Positions 42,401-51,212 of a DNA stretch of 64,000 nt are shown piece by piece. Position 1 is the first letter of the stretch; every line of letters starts with the position of its first letter. The DNA lies in NCBI GenBank assembly GCA_964369475.1, contig CAYJFK010000003.1, forward strand, positions 10,862 to 74,861. Direction: 5' to 3'. The DNA comes from CAYJFK01 sp964369475 (GTDB taxonomy: Bacteria > Bacillota > Clostridia > Oscillospirales > Feifaniaceae). The position numbers and the translations under genes were made by a program. The notes under the pieces are model-generated. The model searched no databases, had not been told where the DNA came from, and saw only the letters and a list, made by a program, of their open reading frames with translations.

Positions 42401-44524
42401 GGCATTGTCGAAAAGACCTCCGCAAGTGACGATGCGGTCGTCGGCGTTACTGACGATGATCTTGTTACAGTGACATTCGAGAGAACTCCAAATGCAAACT
42501 CGGAAGATTTAACCGTTACGAGAATCCCGTCAGGCAGCAATGCCGTAGAGCCTGACGACTTTTACGACACAGACGATGACCCGACCGACGGCAAGATAAA
42601 AAAACCTACCTTCTGGACTACATCGCCCGATAATCCTGACACCAAATGGGAATTCGACAATCCCGTTGAAGGGAATTTAACGCTCTACCCCTACTATTCG
42701 CCATATGTGACAGTAACATTTATGGATTCGGATAATGAAACGGTATATCAAGAGCAAAATGTTACTATCGGTGAAGTTGCAATAGAGCCTGACAAGCGAG
42801 CCGACGGCTTCCCAAACGAAGGAGAGGGGCACTCAGTCTTTATTGCTTGGTATACAGAACCGGATGGCGAAGGAACAAAGTTTGATTTTTACAATACCCC
42901 TATCGAAGAAAACATTGTTTTATACCCTTATTTCTATGAGGGTGAGCGCTCTCCGATTTTTATACTATTCGAAGATGAAGTTATTAACGTTGATGAGGTA
43001 TTCGCAAATTACGAAGGTTTTGACAGCATCGATGGAACATTGCACGAAAACTTCTATCACACAGCGGCAATACCATATTATAATGATCTTATTTTGAGGC
43101 CTGCCGATCCAACTATGCCCAACATGGATTTTGTCGGTTGGTATATGGCACCCGAGGCAATGTATGACGAAGATGGTCTTCCGATCATAGGCGAAGTTGA
43201 CGAGACATATATTCTCTTCGACTTTAGCAATACTATAGCTGACATAGGGCCTGATCCGTTATATTTCGAATTTGTATTAGTCTTATACCCTGTCTTTGAA
43301 GAAAGACCCACTACCCCAACACGCCCAGACCGTGACCCTCCCGTGGAAGAAGTTGACAGGTGGACAGTTACATTTGAAGACGACAACTTTGAGGACAGCA
43401 ATTACCACCGTCAAGAAGGTGTCGATGACGGCGAAAGTGTTTCAAGACCGTCAGACCCGTCTTCGGGCGACAAGATTTTTATAGGCTGGTACGAAGACGA
43501 GAGTTTGACAGATCTGTACACCTTTAGCGACCCTGTAACGGGAGACATAACGCTCTACCCCAAGTTTGAGGACGAGGGCAGCGTTACAGTTACCTATAAC
43601 AAGGATGTCGACGGTACAGATGATACCGCAGAGGACAAGATTTCGGGATTAATTCCCGGCACGACCATCACGGTAGACAACGACGGCGGCACAAATCCGG
43701 GGTTTGATGGTGATGTTGTTATCGACAACGACACAACTGTACCCGATCCCACTAAGGAAGATCACATTTTCACAGGTTATGACAAGACGGTAGACCCTGA
43801 AACAGGCAAAATTACAATAACGGCGACCTGGAAACCCGATTATGAAACTGTAAATGTGGGTTATAACGAGTACACAGACGGCACAGTTACAACAAGCCCT
43901 GAGCAGATTACAGGTCTTATCCCCGGTACCGAGATCTTTATAGACAATGCAGGCGGTGATAACACAGGATTTGATGGCAATATCACAATCGACATTGACA
44001 CACAAGTACCTGATCCCACACGTGAAGGCTTTACCTTCACAGGATATGTGCCGAGCGAGGACGCTAACGGCAAGATAACTCTAACCGCAACTTGGATAAG
44101 TGATAGTGATCTCGAACTGCCCCCTGAAGGCGGTGACCCTGAAGGTGAAAATCCTGAAGGCGGCGGCGACAATCCGAATGGTATCCCCGAGACAAGGCCG
44201 ACAACCCCTGATCACATTATAACAGATGTGCCCGACGGTGCTACCGTAACTCCCGAAGGTCTTGTTATAGACGAGCTTGGCGTTCCTCTTGGTTGGCTTC
44301 CGATTCCCGAAGGATACTCGCCCGAGGAGATCATGTTCGACATCGACGGCAACCCAATACCCCTAATGGGAATAGCTCCTCCGACAGGCGATACGAGCCT
44401 ACTTCTAAACTACATCGCACTATCGGCAATTTCTTTGACAGGACTGCTATTTCTTGTCTTTCCAAGGTACAAGGCAAAACGACTTGGAAATAATCAAGCA
44501 AAGAGTGAAGACAAGCAAGACTAA
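39446..44524 (+). CDS. Giant sortase-anchored surface protein with GGG beta-helix-like repeats
   Basis: 1692 residues, the largest gene here. Signal peptide about 1-31. Residues about 250-615 contain eight or nine imperfect repeats in which a strand of the form V-x-(M/I)-x-GG leads to (F/Y)-GGG, for example VTMTGGLLESIYGGGY, SSVFGGGLRG and GNVYGGGVYG; this pattern suggests a right-handed beta-helix. Next come three InlB-type B repeats (about 1086-1165, 1215-1283, 1305-1376), two about 85-residue repeats sharing SGLIPGT and TGLIPGT (1377-1551), a Pro/Gly/Glu linker, and a C-terminal sorting signal APPTGD at 1644-1649 with a membrane helix and basic tail. Likely an adhesin or wall scaffold. No sortase gene is in the window. 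Confidence 0.9.
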   Translation: MLVKRKLIASILIIAMLMNLMSISTIFTLAAEVDSGNILSTEVMEDLTVHLNDEKPLLPQTIMVELERLEVQEVPEGEVPTEPIVDPVDIEPLKVALAVDWVLPEGVLFVSDVEGSFTYRAEIAGGNYTLADGVAMPTLTVHVVSPEPDPEGELELVEPLPSLVDDAPLLNAITAGSPVTFETSSGTINGEVQTFISTVYANGSAIIIQDAGDGNSKILLDTNANGIADAGETEYVSFPDGVPTSNNGAYLGNATIFGGTLNADYNGDTRVTMTGGRVKTIFGGSHVDANSIDITMTGDAHVTMTGGLLESIYGGGYLSTWKSDFAFNGNTFVHMTGGTVVSAVFGGGYDDYITSDSDDTGNTNVFIEGGSVGYLEATPAGFYSSYYGAVFGGGDDSYIDGISNVIIGSDRGSPKIASSVFGGGLRGSAGSTNVVVESGNIGTYTDAFPNRTTEAKHASFSKVENDGMAPEVGNVYGGGVYGTVYGTSSVVINGGKIGSDLTDLYVTIFGNVFGGGIMSDSFESKVVINGGTIGGLNVTFADKNDETSELDPALSASVGNVYGGGIIDYAYHASVTLNKGTSIAQSDLSNVTNPMSGNVYAAGIGKGNGGVGRVGEGDIDTQGLFLYPTLTHAAIYFIEGTVAGNLYASGSPMFSPFDEDGIADSDPDKWYSEDQPIVGSSSLLFLNDKADLGGNLYAMEYTLDGDSRPGFYHAMAIVEDTEKLIIESNAKTNDLDAEQHNASMKLAVALVAESITEDSIDNELLSPHIIDVFQVASVLRLQEFEAYGSTGTDVEHWALEGDIDLTDHQIVQDNISFAEGQELYIQESSSLSAPIFAQTAIDNDGYIITYKKDISKVYDDEDGIYTISDPLNRIYRGLFDGGVNVVGGNYYNVGDVAQDLVASHGGDLFDFLGLKIGLDGNYAWSNDMSIAVTPSGTALNTVSPPTTDLGTTTYTATADFVHKFDSVYQGVSQLLQDAGDYRFNIGIVEKTSASDDAVVGVTDDDLVTVTFERTPNANSEDLTVTRIPSGSNAVEPDDFYDTDDDPTDGKIKKPTFWTTSPDNPDTKWEFDNPVEGNLTLYPYYSPYVTVTFMDSDNETVYQEQNVTIGEVAIEPDKRADGFPNEGEGHSVFIAWYTEPDGEGTKFDFYNTPIEENIVLYPYFYEGERSPIFILFEDEVINVDEVFANYEGFDSIDGTLHENFYHTAAIPYYNDLILRPADPTMPNMDFVGWYMAPEAMYDEDGLPIIGEVDETYILFDFSNTIADIGPDPLYFEFVLVLYPVFEERPTTPTRPDRDPPVEEVDRWTVTFEDDNFEDSNYHRQEGVDDGESVSRPSDPSSGDKIFIGWYEDESLTDLYTFSDPVTGDITLYPKFEDEGSVTVTYNKDVDGTDDTAEDKISGLIPGTTITVDNDGGTNPGFDGDVVIDNDTTVPDPTKEDHIFTGYDKTVDPETGKITITATWKPDYETVNVGYNEYTDGTVTTSPEQITGLIPGTEIFIDNAGGDNTGFDGNITIDIDTQVPDPTREGFTFTGYVPSEDANGKITLTATWISDSDLELPPEGGDPEGENPEGGGDNPNGIPETRPTTPDHIITDVPDGATVTPEGLVIDELGVPLGWLPIPEGYSPEEIMFDIDGNPIPLMGIAPPTGDTSLLLNYIALSAISLTGLLFLVFPRYKAKRLGNNQAKSEDKQD

Positions 44525-44558
44525 CAAGAACTTTGAGCATTGACACTGATTAAATTTC

Positions 44559-44593
44559 AAAAGGGGCTGTCGCAGTTTGCGACAGCCCCTTTT
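44559..44593. terminator. Bidirectional terminator after the giant gene
   Basis: Fifteen-base arms 44559-44573 (AAAAGGGGCTGTCGC) and 44579-44593 are perfect complements over a 5-nt loop, with A/T ends on both sides. It serves the convergent genes ending at 44524 and 44637. Confidence 0.9.
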
Positions 44594-44636
44594 GAAGCTT
44601 TATTATAACTTCTGACAGGAGGTGCTTACAGCTTTA

Positions 44637-45158
44637 CTACTGGATTTCTTCTCCGCTTTCATTTAAAAAAACATATTCATAAGAATCATATTTCGGAGTG
44701 TGCTCAACCAAAGAGGGATACCCATTGACCGTTAGCTCGTCATCCTTTGCGCCGACCTCGTTATAGGTAAACTTTATAGTTTCGCACTCGGGATTGTTAA
44801 CCAAAAACTGATACATCCCATTCCATTCGATTTGAACAATATCCTCTACAATCTCCGTAGGCTCGTGGCTGCTTACATACTTATAGCGGCTTGAATTGTT
44901 ACCGACATATCTACACTCCATCGGCAGATAATAGCGCTCTTTATGCTCATTTTCGCAAACAAACCATGCAACAACTTCATCGCCAGTCCCAATCATACCC
45001 ACATAGGAGATGTCAGCTGTATCGGCTTGCTCGAGTGGGATAATTCCCCTTGCTTTGTTTATCATATCATCTGTGCCGTTTAAGATCTGCGAGTTGCTGT
45101 ATATAAAAATACCTGCAACTGACAAAATTATTCCAATTGATATAATATATTTTTTCAA
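44637..45158 (-). CDS. Hypothetical secreted or membrane-anchored protein
   Basis: 173 residues from TTG at 45158, 8 nt after GGAGG; a GTG at 45173 in frame lies inside that site. One N-terminal hydrophobic segment (about 3-20, YIISIGIILSVAGIFIY) with no lipobox, so a signal anchor. The remainder is soluble and acidic with WFVCENEHKERYYLPMECRYV and EWNGMYQFLVNNPECETI. No known family is recognised. It is a single-gene unit between terminators. Confidence 0.7.
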   Translation of the reverse strand: MKKYIISIGIILSVAGIFIYSNSQILNGTDDMINKARGIIPLEQADTADISYVGMIGTGDEVVAWFVCENEHKERYYLPMECRYVGNNSSRYKYVSSHEPTEIVEDIVQIEWNGMYQFLVNNPECETIKFTYNEVGAKDDELTVNGYPSLVEHTPKYDSYEYVFLNESGEEIQ

Positions 45159-45368
45159 ATTATCGCCCTCCACCTAATAGAATTTTTTAAAACGAAAAAG
45201 TCCCCTTTACGATCTTTAAAATAATACACCATTGCCAATCCTAAGACAGTCGTCTTTAAAATTATTATATACTAATAACAATTCTAATGCAACTTTGCAG
45301 AAAATCCGATTAATAGGAGCGTTTTTTTATTGGGTACTTCGAGTCATAGTGTGTCCAATGGTATAAAA

Positions 45369-45395
45369 AGACGGATAGCACAATGCTATCCGTCT
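45369..45395 (-). terminator. Terminator of the yybS-ftsH operon, copy 2 of a dispersed repeat
   Basis: AGACGGATAGCA (45369-45380) pairs perfectly with TGCTATCCGTCT (45384-45395) over CAA; the minus strand continues TTTTTATACC. Stem and tail nearly match 11298-11324. The rest of 45174-45471 holds no gene. Confidence 0.85.
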
Positions 45396-45471
45396 AATAA
45401 GGTCGTCTTGGCGCTTCTAAAGCCCCGTGCCGCCACTTTAGTGCTGAAAAATTATCTTGCTCGCCGTGAAC

Positions 45472-47457
45472 TTACTCGGTCTCCTCTGAAACTTCACCAG
45501 CTTGAGGTTCTACCGCATCAACTTGGCCCTCTTGAGCATCACCTGTGTCAACATCGCCTTCGACATCGCCTTCGACATCGCCTTCGGCCGTCTCGGCAAC
45601 TTCCGATACTACCTTATCACCAAAGAGCGCTTCGAACTCGTCTGCACCGACCTTCTCTTTTTCAAGAAGAAGGGCTGCAAGCTCGTCGAGCTTTTCTCTT
45701 TGCTCTGTCAAGATCTCGATAGCACGATTGTAGCAGTTGTCGATTATCCGCTTAATCTCCTTGTCTATTCTTGCAGAAACATCTTCCGAATAGTTACGTG
45801 ACTGTGCAAAGTCTCTACCTAAGAATACTTCCGACTGGCCTGCACCGTAAACTATCGGGCCGAGCTCCTCCGACATGCCGTAGACCGTAACCATCTTTCT
45901 TGCAATGCCTGTCGCTCTTTCTATGTCGTTGGAAGCACCTGTCGAAATGTCTGTTAGGCAGAGCTTTTCTGCCGCACGTCCGCCAAGTAGCGTTACGATT
46001 TCCTCCCTCATCTCCTCACGAGACGAGTAGTATTTATCCTCGGTTGGCAAGGATAGCGTGTATCCGCCTGCCATGCCACGGGGAATTATAGAAATTTGGT
46101 GCACGGGGTTTTGCGTTTCAAGAGCACGTGTTACAATTGCATGGCCTGCCTCGTGGAAGGCAGTTAGCTTGCGCTCCTTTTCGCTTATCGTGCGACTGCG
46201 CTTTTCAGGACCTGCAATTACCTTAATTGTCGCTTCCTCCACGTCCTCCATGCATATAACCTTGGAGTTACGTCGTGCGGCGAGAAGTGCCGATTCGTTT
46301 AGTAGATTTTCAAGGTCTGCTCCTGTAAAGCCCGGGGTCGTCTTGGCAATAACGTCAAGCTTAATGTCCGCATCAAATGGCTTGTTCTTGGAGTGAACCT
46401 TTAGTATCTCCTCACGACCGTTTTGATCCGGGGCATTTACCATTATCTGCCTGTCAAATCTACCGGGGCGAAGTAGTGCAGGGTCTAATATGTCAGGGCG
46501 GTTTGTGGCGGCGATTATAATAACCCCTTCGTTTTCACCAAAGCCGTCCATCTCTACAAGTAGCTGATTTAGCGTCTGTTCACGCTCGTCGTGACCGCCG
46601 CCAAGACCTGCGCCTCTGTGACGACCAACGGCATCGATTTCGTCTATAAATACAATGCAAGGAGCTGTCTTTTTAGCTTGGTCGAATAGATCTCTAACAC
46701 GAGATGCACCGACACCGACAAACATTTCTACAAAGTCTGAACCGGAAATCGAATAAAAGGGCACGCCCGCCTCGCCTGCAACAGCGCTTGCAAGTAGTGT
46801 TTTACCTGTTCCGGGAGGGCCGTACAGTAGTATACCCTTTGGAATTCTTGCGCCGATCTCAAGGTATTTGCGTGGGTCTTTTAGGAAGTCTACAAGCTCT
46901 TCAAGCTCTCTCTTTTCCTCGTCTGCGCCTGCAACGTCTTGGAAGGTAACCTTCTTTTTGGCGTCTGACGCCACCTTAGCACGTGACTTGCCAAAGCTCA
47001 TGACCTTGCTTCCACCGCCGCCGCTCTGCTGGTTTAGCATGTAGTACCACAGCGCACCAAACAGTATAAAGAGCACTACATAAGGTAGTAGCGACATCCA
47101 AAATGGGGTCTCGTATGGCGGCGAGAAGTCGTAGGACTCCAGTCCGCCGCTCTCGCTAAGCTCCTCGATACGCTCCATTGGCATACTGTACAAAAAGAGC
47201 GTTATGCTTGGGAGGCGGTAGATTATTGTCTCCTCCTCGCCCTTTAATGTAATGTGAATATTACTGCGCTCGTCGACCTTAAAGCTCTCGACCTTCTCGT
47301 CGTTAAAATAGCCGATTATGTCGGAATATGTCGGCAGGTCAACCTCGGGCGTGTCGTAAACCGAGGATACACCAAAATATATAAGGGTTAGCAGTAAAAA
47401 ATAAAACAACAATCCCCTTAAAGGGCTGCCACCTTTCGGGCGGTTCTTTACATTCAA
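45472..47457 (-). CDS. ftsH: ATP-dependent zinc metalloprotease FtsH
   Basis: 661 residues from TTG at 47457, 8 nt after AGGAGG. Two membrane helices (about 15-33 and 121-141) flank an extracytoplasmic domain. The AAA module has Walker A GPPGTGKT (213-220), Walker B IVFIDEID (268-275) and the second region of homology NRPDILDPALLRPGRFDR; the protease site is HEAGH (435-439). The last 30 residues are an acidic tail encoded in part by three exact 12-nt repeats. It degrades misfolded and regulatory membrane proteins. Last gene of the operon. Confidence 0.96.
   Translation of the reverse strand: MNVKNRPKGGSPLRGLLFYFLLLTLIYFGVSSVYDTPEVDLPTYSDIIGYFNDEKVESFKVDERSNIHITLKGEEETIIYRLPSITLFLYSMPMERIEELSESGGLESYDFSPPYETPFWMSLLPYVVLFILFGALWYYMLNQQSGGGGSKVMSFGKSRAKVASDAKKKVTFQDVAGADEEKRELEELVDFLKDPRKYLEIGARIPKGILLYGPPGTGKTLLASAVAGEAGVPFYSISGSDFVEMFVGVGASRVRDLFDQAKKTAPCIVFIDEIDAVGRHRGAGLGGGHDEREQTLNQLLVEMDGFGENEGVIIIAATNRPDILDPALLRPGRFDRQIMVNAPDQNGREEILKVHSKNKPFDADIKLDVIAKTTPGFTGADLENLLNESALLAARRNSKVICMEDVEEATIKVIAGPEKRSRTISEKERKLTAFHEAGHAIVTRALETQNPVHQISIIPRGMAGGYTLSLPTEDKYYSSREEMREEIVTLLGGRAAEKLCLTDISTGASNDIERATGIARKMVTVYGMSEELGPIVYGAGQSEVFLGRDFAQSRNYSEDVSARIDKEIKRIIDNCYNRAIEILTEQREKLDELAALLLEKEKVGADEFEALFGDKVVSEVAETAEGDVEGDVEGDVDTGDAQEGQVDAVEPQAGEVSEETE
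45551..45586 (-). repeat. Tandem 12-nt repeat inside the 3' end of ftsH
   Basis: acatcgccttcg occurs three times in a row (45551-45562, 45563-45574, 45575-45586). On the coding strand it gives repeated Gly-Asp-Val-Glu, so copy-number changes would lengthen or shorten the acidic tail without breaking the frame. Confidence 0.9.
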
Positions 47458-47475
47458 ATTATCGTCCTCCTAAAA

Positions 47476-48021
47476 CTATTCGTATACATGGCGGCCAAGT
47501 ATGCCGACATAGGGTAGATTGCGGTATTTTTCCGCATAGTCAAGCCCGTACCCGACAACAAATTCATCGGGAATTTTAAAACCTTCGTAGTCTGCCACAA
47601 GTGTAACGGAAGGGTCTCTTCGCTCGGGCTTATTTAGCAGTGTGCAGACCTTAACGCTATTTGCATTCTTTTGCTTCAATATTTCGGTGATATAGGTAAG
47701 TGTTAGCCCCGAGTCGAGAATATCCTCGACTATCAAAACGTCCTTGCCCTCTATCGAGTTATCAAGATCTTTGGAAAGCCTAACGACACCTGTCGTCTTA
47801 GCGCCTGTTCCGTAGCTCGATACGGCAAGGAAATCTATCGTTAAAGGCAGATCAATCTTCCTCATCAAATCGGTCATAAAAACGGCAGAACCCTTTAAAA
47901 CACCAATTAAATGCAGATTTTTACCCTCGTAATCCTCAGTTATACTTTGCCCAAGCTCTTTAACGCAACTTGCTATTTCTTCTTCTGTAATAAGAATTTT
48001 TGTTATGTCACTCTTTTTCAC
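47476..48021 (-). CDS. hpt: Hypoxanthine phosphoribosyltransferase
   Basis: 181 residues from GTG at 48021, which overlaps the tilS stop (GTGA). It salvages hypoxanthine and guanine with PRPP. Visible: LIGVLKGSAVFMTDLMRKI, SSYGTG, the PRPP loop VLIVEDILDSGLTLTYI and FVVGYGLDYAEKYRNLPYVG. The tilS-hpt-ftsH order is a classic Firmicutes cluster. Confidence 0.95.
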   Translation of the reverse strand: MKKSDITKILITEEEIASCVKELGQSITEDYEGKNLHLIGVLKGSAVFMTDLMRKIDLPLTIDFLAVSSYGTGAKTTGVVRLSKDLDNSIEGKDVLIVEDILDSGLTLTYITEILKQKNANSVKVCTLLNKPERRDPSVTLVADYEGFKIPDEFVVGYGLDYAEKYRNLPYVGILGRHVYE

Positions 48022-49322
48022 AGGCAGTATGCCTCCTTCGGTCTGTATGTTATTAATATAGCAGCCTCGCCCTCTGCCGCTGCATCTTGTGAAGGGCCAA
48101 AGGGATATGCCGCAACTATTTCACCGCCCGCAGTTATAACGGGCAGACCCTCCCTTAAATGGAGGGGGATTTTTGCATCTTTTGCCATTCTCGCAAGGCT
48201 TTTTTCCGGTCTGCCGTATGGCCTGTAACCCTCGCCTATTTTGCGACTTCGTACACAAAGTGCATCAATCATTATATCACATTTTACAGTAATATTGTAA
48301 ACATTTTTTAAAACTTTTTCAGAAGTAATTTTCACATCTATAAAACCAAAGTGCGGTATTTCGTTTTCGCCGAGCTTTAATGGTATTTCCTCGTACTGCT
48401 CCTCGCTTGAAAAATGCAGTTTTCCATATGCAACATTTGCAACAAGCCCTCTCGGAAGGGAGCGGCAAATGCCGTTGCCACCTCTCTTGCAGAGCTTTAT
48501 AATCTGCTCTGTTTGCTCCTTTGTTAACTGAATACCTGCCATTTTTCTAATAGATCTGCTCATAACTGCCTTTGGCATTTTTAAAAGTTCCGCTATATTG
48601 CCCTCGTCTGCCGCAAGTGTCGACAGTGCTTCTTCGTCTACTCTTAACAGTTCTGCCGTTCGTCCGAGCGACTCTACAATTTTCGGGTTGAAGTGCTCCT
48701 TCATATATGGGATCATTTCAAGTCTTATGCGGTTTCTTGCGTAGTCGGGGGTGAAATTTGTCGAGTCGTCTACATATTCTATGCCTTTTTGCTTGCAATA
48801 GGCCTCGACATCTTCCCTAAGGCAGTATATTATAGGGCGAATTATGCTCCCTCTAATCGGGGCAATGCCCGAAAGCCCTGCAAGGCCTGTGCCACGCATT
48901 AGGTTTAAAAGAAGCGTTTCAGCAGTGTCAGAAGCTGTGTGCGCCGTTGCTATTATTGCACCGTCGCCGTATTTTACCCTTTCTTCTTCGAGAAGCTCGT
49001 AGCGAAGTTCTCGCCCGGCCGTTTCAAAGGATATGCCACGACTTGATGCTATTGACGTAACCTCTCGCTCGTATAGGGCGAAGGGAATGCCGAGCTTACT
49101 ACAAATATCGGCACAGTGGGCGGCATCTCGTTCGGCTTCGTCCCCTCTGAATTTGTGGTTTAAATGCATTGCAGATAGGGTGTATGCCCCGTTTGACATG
49201 CCATGCAGTTCGTACAGCATTGCAACGCTGTCCGCCCCGCCTGACAGAGCACAGACAATGTGAGAGGCGCCCTCTAGCATATTGTGTTTTTTAATTGCAC
49301 CCATCATCTTTTGCTCGAACAA
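48018..49322 (-). CDS. tilS: tRNA(Ile)-lysidine synthase
   Basis: 434 residues from TTG at 49322, 5 nt after AAGGAGGTG. It converts the wobble C of the AUA-reading tRNA-Ile to lysidine using ATP. The PP-loop ALSGGADSVAM (25-35) and ATAHTASDTAETLLLNLMRGTGLAGLSGI (in parts, about 127-155) are present, with a TilS C-terminal substrate-binding domain (VRSRKIGEGYRPYGRPEKS, about 370-390). It follows dnaB by 26 nt. Confidence 0.95.
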   Translation of the reverse strand: MFEQKMMGAIKKHNMLEGASHIVCALSGGADSVAMLYELHGMSNGAYTLSAMHLNHKFRGDEAERDAAHCADICSKLGIPFALYEREVTSIASSRGISFETAGRELRYELLEEERVKYGDGAIIATAHTASDTAETLLLNLMRGTGLAGLSGIAPIRGSIIRPIIYCLREDVEAYCKQKGIEYVDDSTNFTPDYARNRIRLEMIPYMKEHFNPKIVESLGRTAELLRVDEEALSTLAADEGNIAELLKMPKAVMSRSIRKMAGIQLTKEQTEQIIKLCKRGGNGICRSLPRGLVANVAYGKLHFSSEEQYEEIPLKLGENEIPHFGFIDVKITSEKVLKNVYNITVKCDIMIDALCVRSRKIGEGYRPYGRPEKSLARMAKDAKIPLHLREGLPVITAGGEIVAAYPFGPSQDAAAEGEAAILITYRPKEAYCL

Positions 49323-49348
49323 CGTGACACCTCCTTAAAGACTGCAAA

Positions 49349-50683
49349 CTATTCTTCTTCTCGTTCCCTTTCGATTTCGGCAAACCTTGTAAATCTGCCG
49401 ACCCAGCTAAGATCCATCGTGCCTGTCTCGCCGTGACGGTTTTTTGCGACCGTCAAATGTACTATGCCCTTTTCCTCGGGCTTATCTTCGTTTTTATATA
49501 GGAACATTACTATATCGGCATCCTGCTCGATAGAGCCCGATTCACGAAGGTCGGAGAGCATGGGCTTTTTGTCGGCTCTCGACTCGGGGCCACGGTTTAG
49601 CTGTGACAGGGCAAGTATCGGCACATTTAGATCTCTCGCCATGATCTTTAAAGAACGTGAAATCTCGGCGACCTCTTGCGAGCGGTTGTCGCTCCTACCG
49701 CCCGAGCGCATTAGCTGGAGGTAGTCGATTATAACGAGCCCTAAGTCCTTCTCTCGCCTTAGCTTTGCCTTCATTTCAGCGACATTTGTTCCTGCGTTGT
49801 CGTCGACCCTCATGGGGGCAGCGCCTAAAATGTCGGCAGCTTCGGCAAGGGCGACCCACTCGTCGCCATCTCCGCCAATATCGCCGACTCTAATGCGTGA
49901 GCTGTCTATCGACGCTTCGTTTGAGAAAAGTCTTAAAACGAGCTGAACATCGCTCATTTCGAGCGAGAACATGGCGACCTTCTTTTTCTCCTTAACGGCG
50001 ACATGACGGGCAATGTTCAAGGCAAATGCCGTCTTACCGACACCGGGTCGAGCGGCAAGAAGAATTAGGTCGGAATTGTTAAGGCCGCCTATCATTCTGT
50101 CCACACGTGGAAAGCCTGTCGGTATGCCCGACATTTTGCCGCCCAGTTGCGACAGTGCCGACAGGTGGGCATATGCTTCGTCTACAATTTCGTCCATTGG
50201 GCGCATAAGCTCTGAGCCTCTGCCGTCTCTAAGCTCGAACAAAAGCTGTTCTGCCCTATCGAGTAAAACGGAAAACTCGTCTGCCTCGTCGTAGCAACTT
50301 TCCGATATATCTGTGCATGTCGAAATAAGCCTACGCAGTTTTGCCTTGTTTGCTACTATTTCGGCATAACGTTGCATGTTAGAGGTCGCCGGCACAAACT
50401 CGGCGAGCGAGATTAGATATGTCGTCGTGCTCTCTGCCGCAAATGTGCCGAGCACCTTCATTTTTTCTATTACCGTAACTACATCTATAACTTCGCTCTC
50501 TATAAACATGCGGTGCATGGCTTCAAAAACTTCTACATTTTGTTTTAAATAAAAATCTTCGGGGCGAAGCAGTGCCGCCGCCTGTGGCATAAGGGCAGGG
50601 CTTACCAAAATCGAGCCCAAAACGCTCTGCTCGGCCTCCATGTTAAAGGGCATTCTGCGACTTATGTCGGACGATATGTTCAC
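49349..50683 (-). CDS. dnaB: Replicative DNA helicase DnaB (DnaC of Bacillus)
   Basis: 444 residues from GTG at 50683, whose GGGGAG ribosome binding site overlaps the rplI stop. The N-terminal DnaB domain (MPFNMEAEQSVLGSIL) is followed by the RecA-like helicase core with Walker A ARPGVGKT (211-218), AMFSLEM, VIIDYLQLM and ESGSIEQDADIVMFLYR-type ESGSIEQDADIVMFLYK. It is the hexameric fork helicase. rplI-dnaB is a conserved pair. Confidence 0.96.
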   Translation of the reverse strand: MNISSDISRRMPFNMEAEQSVLGSILVSPALMPQAAALLRPEDFYLKQNVEVFEAMHRMFIESEVIDVVTVIEKMKVLGTFAAESTTTYLISLAEFVPATSNMQRYAEIVANKAKLRRLISTCTDISESCYDEADEFSVLLDRAEQLLFELRDGRGSELMRPMDEIVDEAYAHLSALSQLGGKMSGIPTGFPRVDRMIGGLNNSDLILLAARPGVGKTAFALNIARHVAVKEKKKVAMFSLEMSDVQLVLRLFSNEASIDSSRIRVGDIGGDGDEWVALAEAADILGAAPMRVDDNAGTNVAEMKAKLRREKDLGLVIIDYLQLMRSGGRSDNRSQEVAEISRSLKIMARDLNVPILALSQLNRGPESRADKKPMLSDLRESGSIEQDADIVMFLYKNEDKPEEKGIVHLTVAKNRHGETGTMDLSWVGRFTRFAEIEREREEE

Positions 50684-50686
50684 ATT

Positions 50687-51133
50687 TTACTCCCCGTCTG
50701 TTACTACAACATAAAACTTTGCCGTAACCCCTTGGTGGATTTTGCATTCTACTTCTACCGTTCCAAAGGACTTTATGTCCTCCATTACAAGCTTCTTTTT
50801 GTCGATCTCTATGCCCATTTCACTCTTTAGTTTTTCTGCTATTTCCTTTGTCGTTACCGATCCGAAAAGCTTGCCCTGTGCGCCGCCCTTTGCGGTTAGC
50901 CTTACAGAAGCTCCGTTTAGCCTTGCCGCAAGAGCTTGAGCGTCTTCAAGATCCTTTGCTATTTTAAACTTCTTAGCCGCCTCTTTTTGGTTGTACTCGT
51001 TCATGGCAGATGCCGTAGCCTCTGCCGCAAGCTTTCTCGGCATTAGGAAGTTTCTTGCATATCCGTCCGACACCTCCACAAGTTGCCCCTTCTTGCCAAG
51101 GCTCTTTACATCTTGAGTTAAAATTACCTTCAT
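50687..51133 (-). CDS. rplI: 50S ribosomal protein L9
   Basis: 148 residues. MKVILTQDVKSLGKKGQLVEVSDGYARNFLMPRKLA (seen in parts) is the diagnostic N-domain, followed by the long helix and a C-terminal domain with GKLFGSVTTKEIAE. SD AAGGAGG. The gap from gdpP is 79 nt and has no terminator. Confidence 0.97.
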   Translation of the reverse strand: MKVILTQDVKSLGKKGQLVEVSDGYARNFLMPRKLAAEATASAMNEYNQKEAAKKFKIAKDLEDAQALAARLNGASVRLTAKGGAQGKLFGSVTTKEIAEKLKSEMGIEIDKKKLVMEDIKSFGTVEVECKIHQGVTAKFYVVVTDGE

Positions 51134-51212
51134 GATATATTTCCTCCTTTTAATCTATATGTCTTAATTATTACTTGGTTTGTTAACGCTTTATTATAGA
51201 GAGCGCCAAGCT

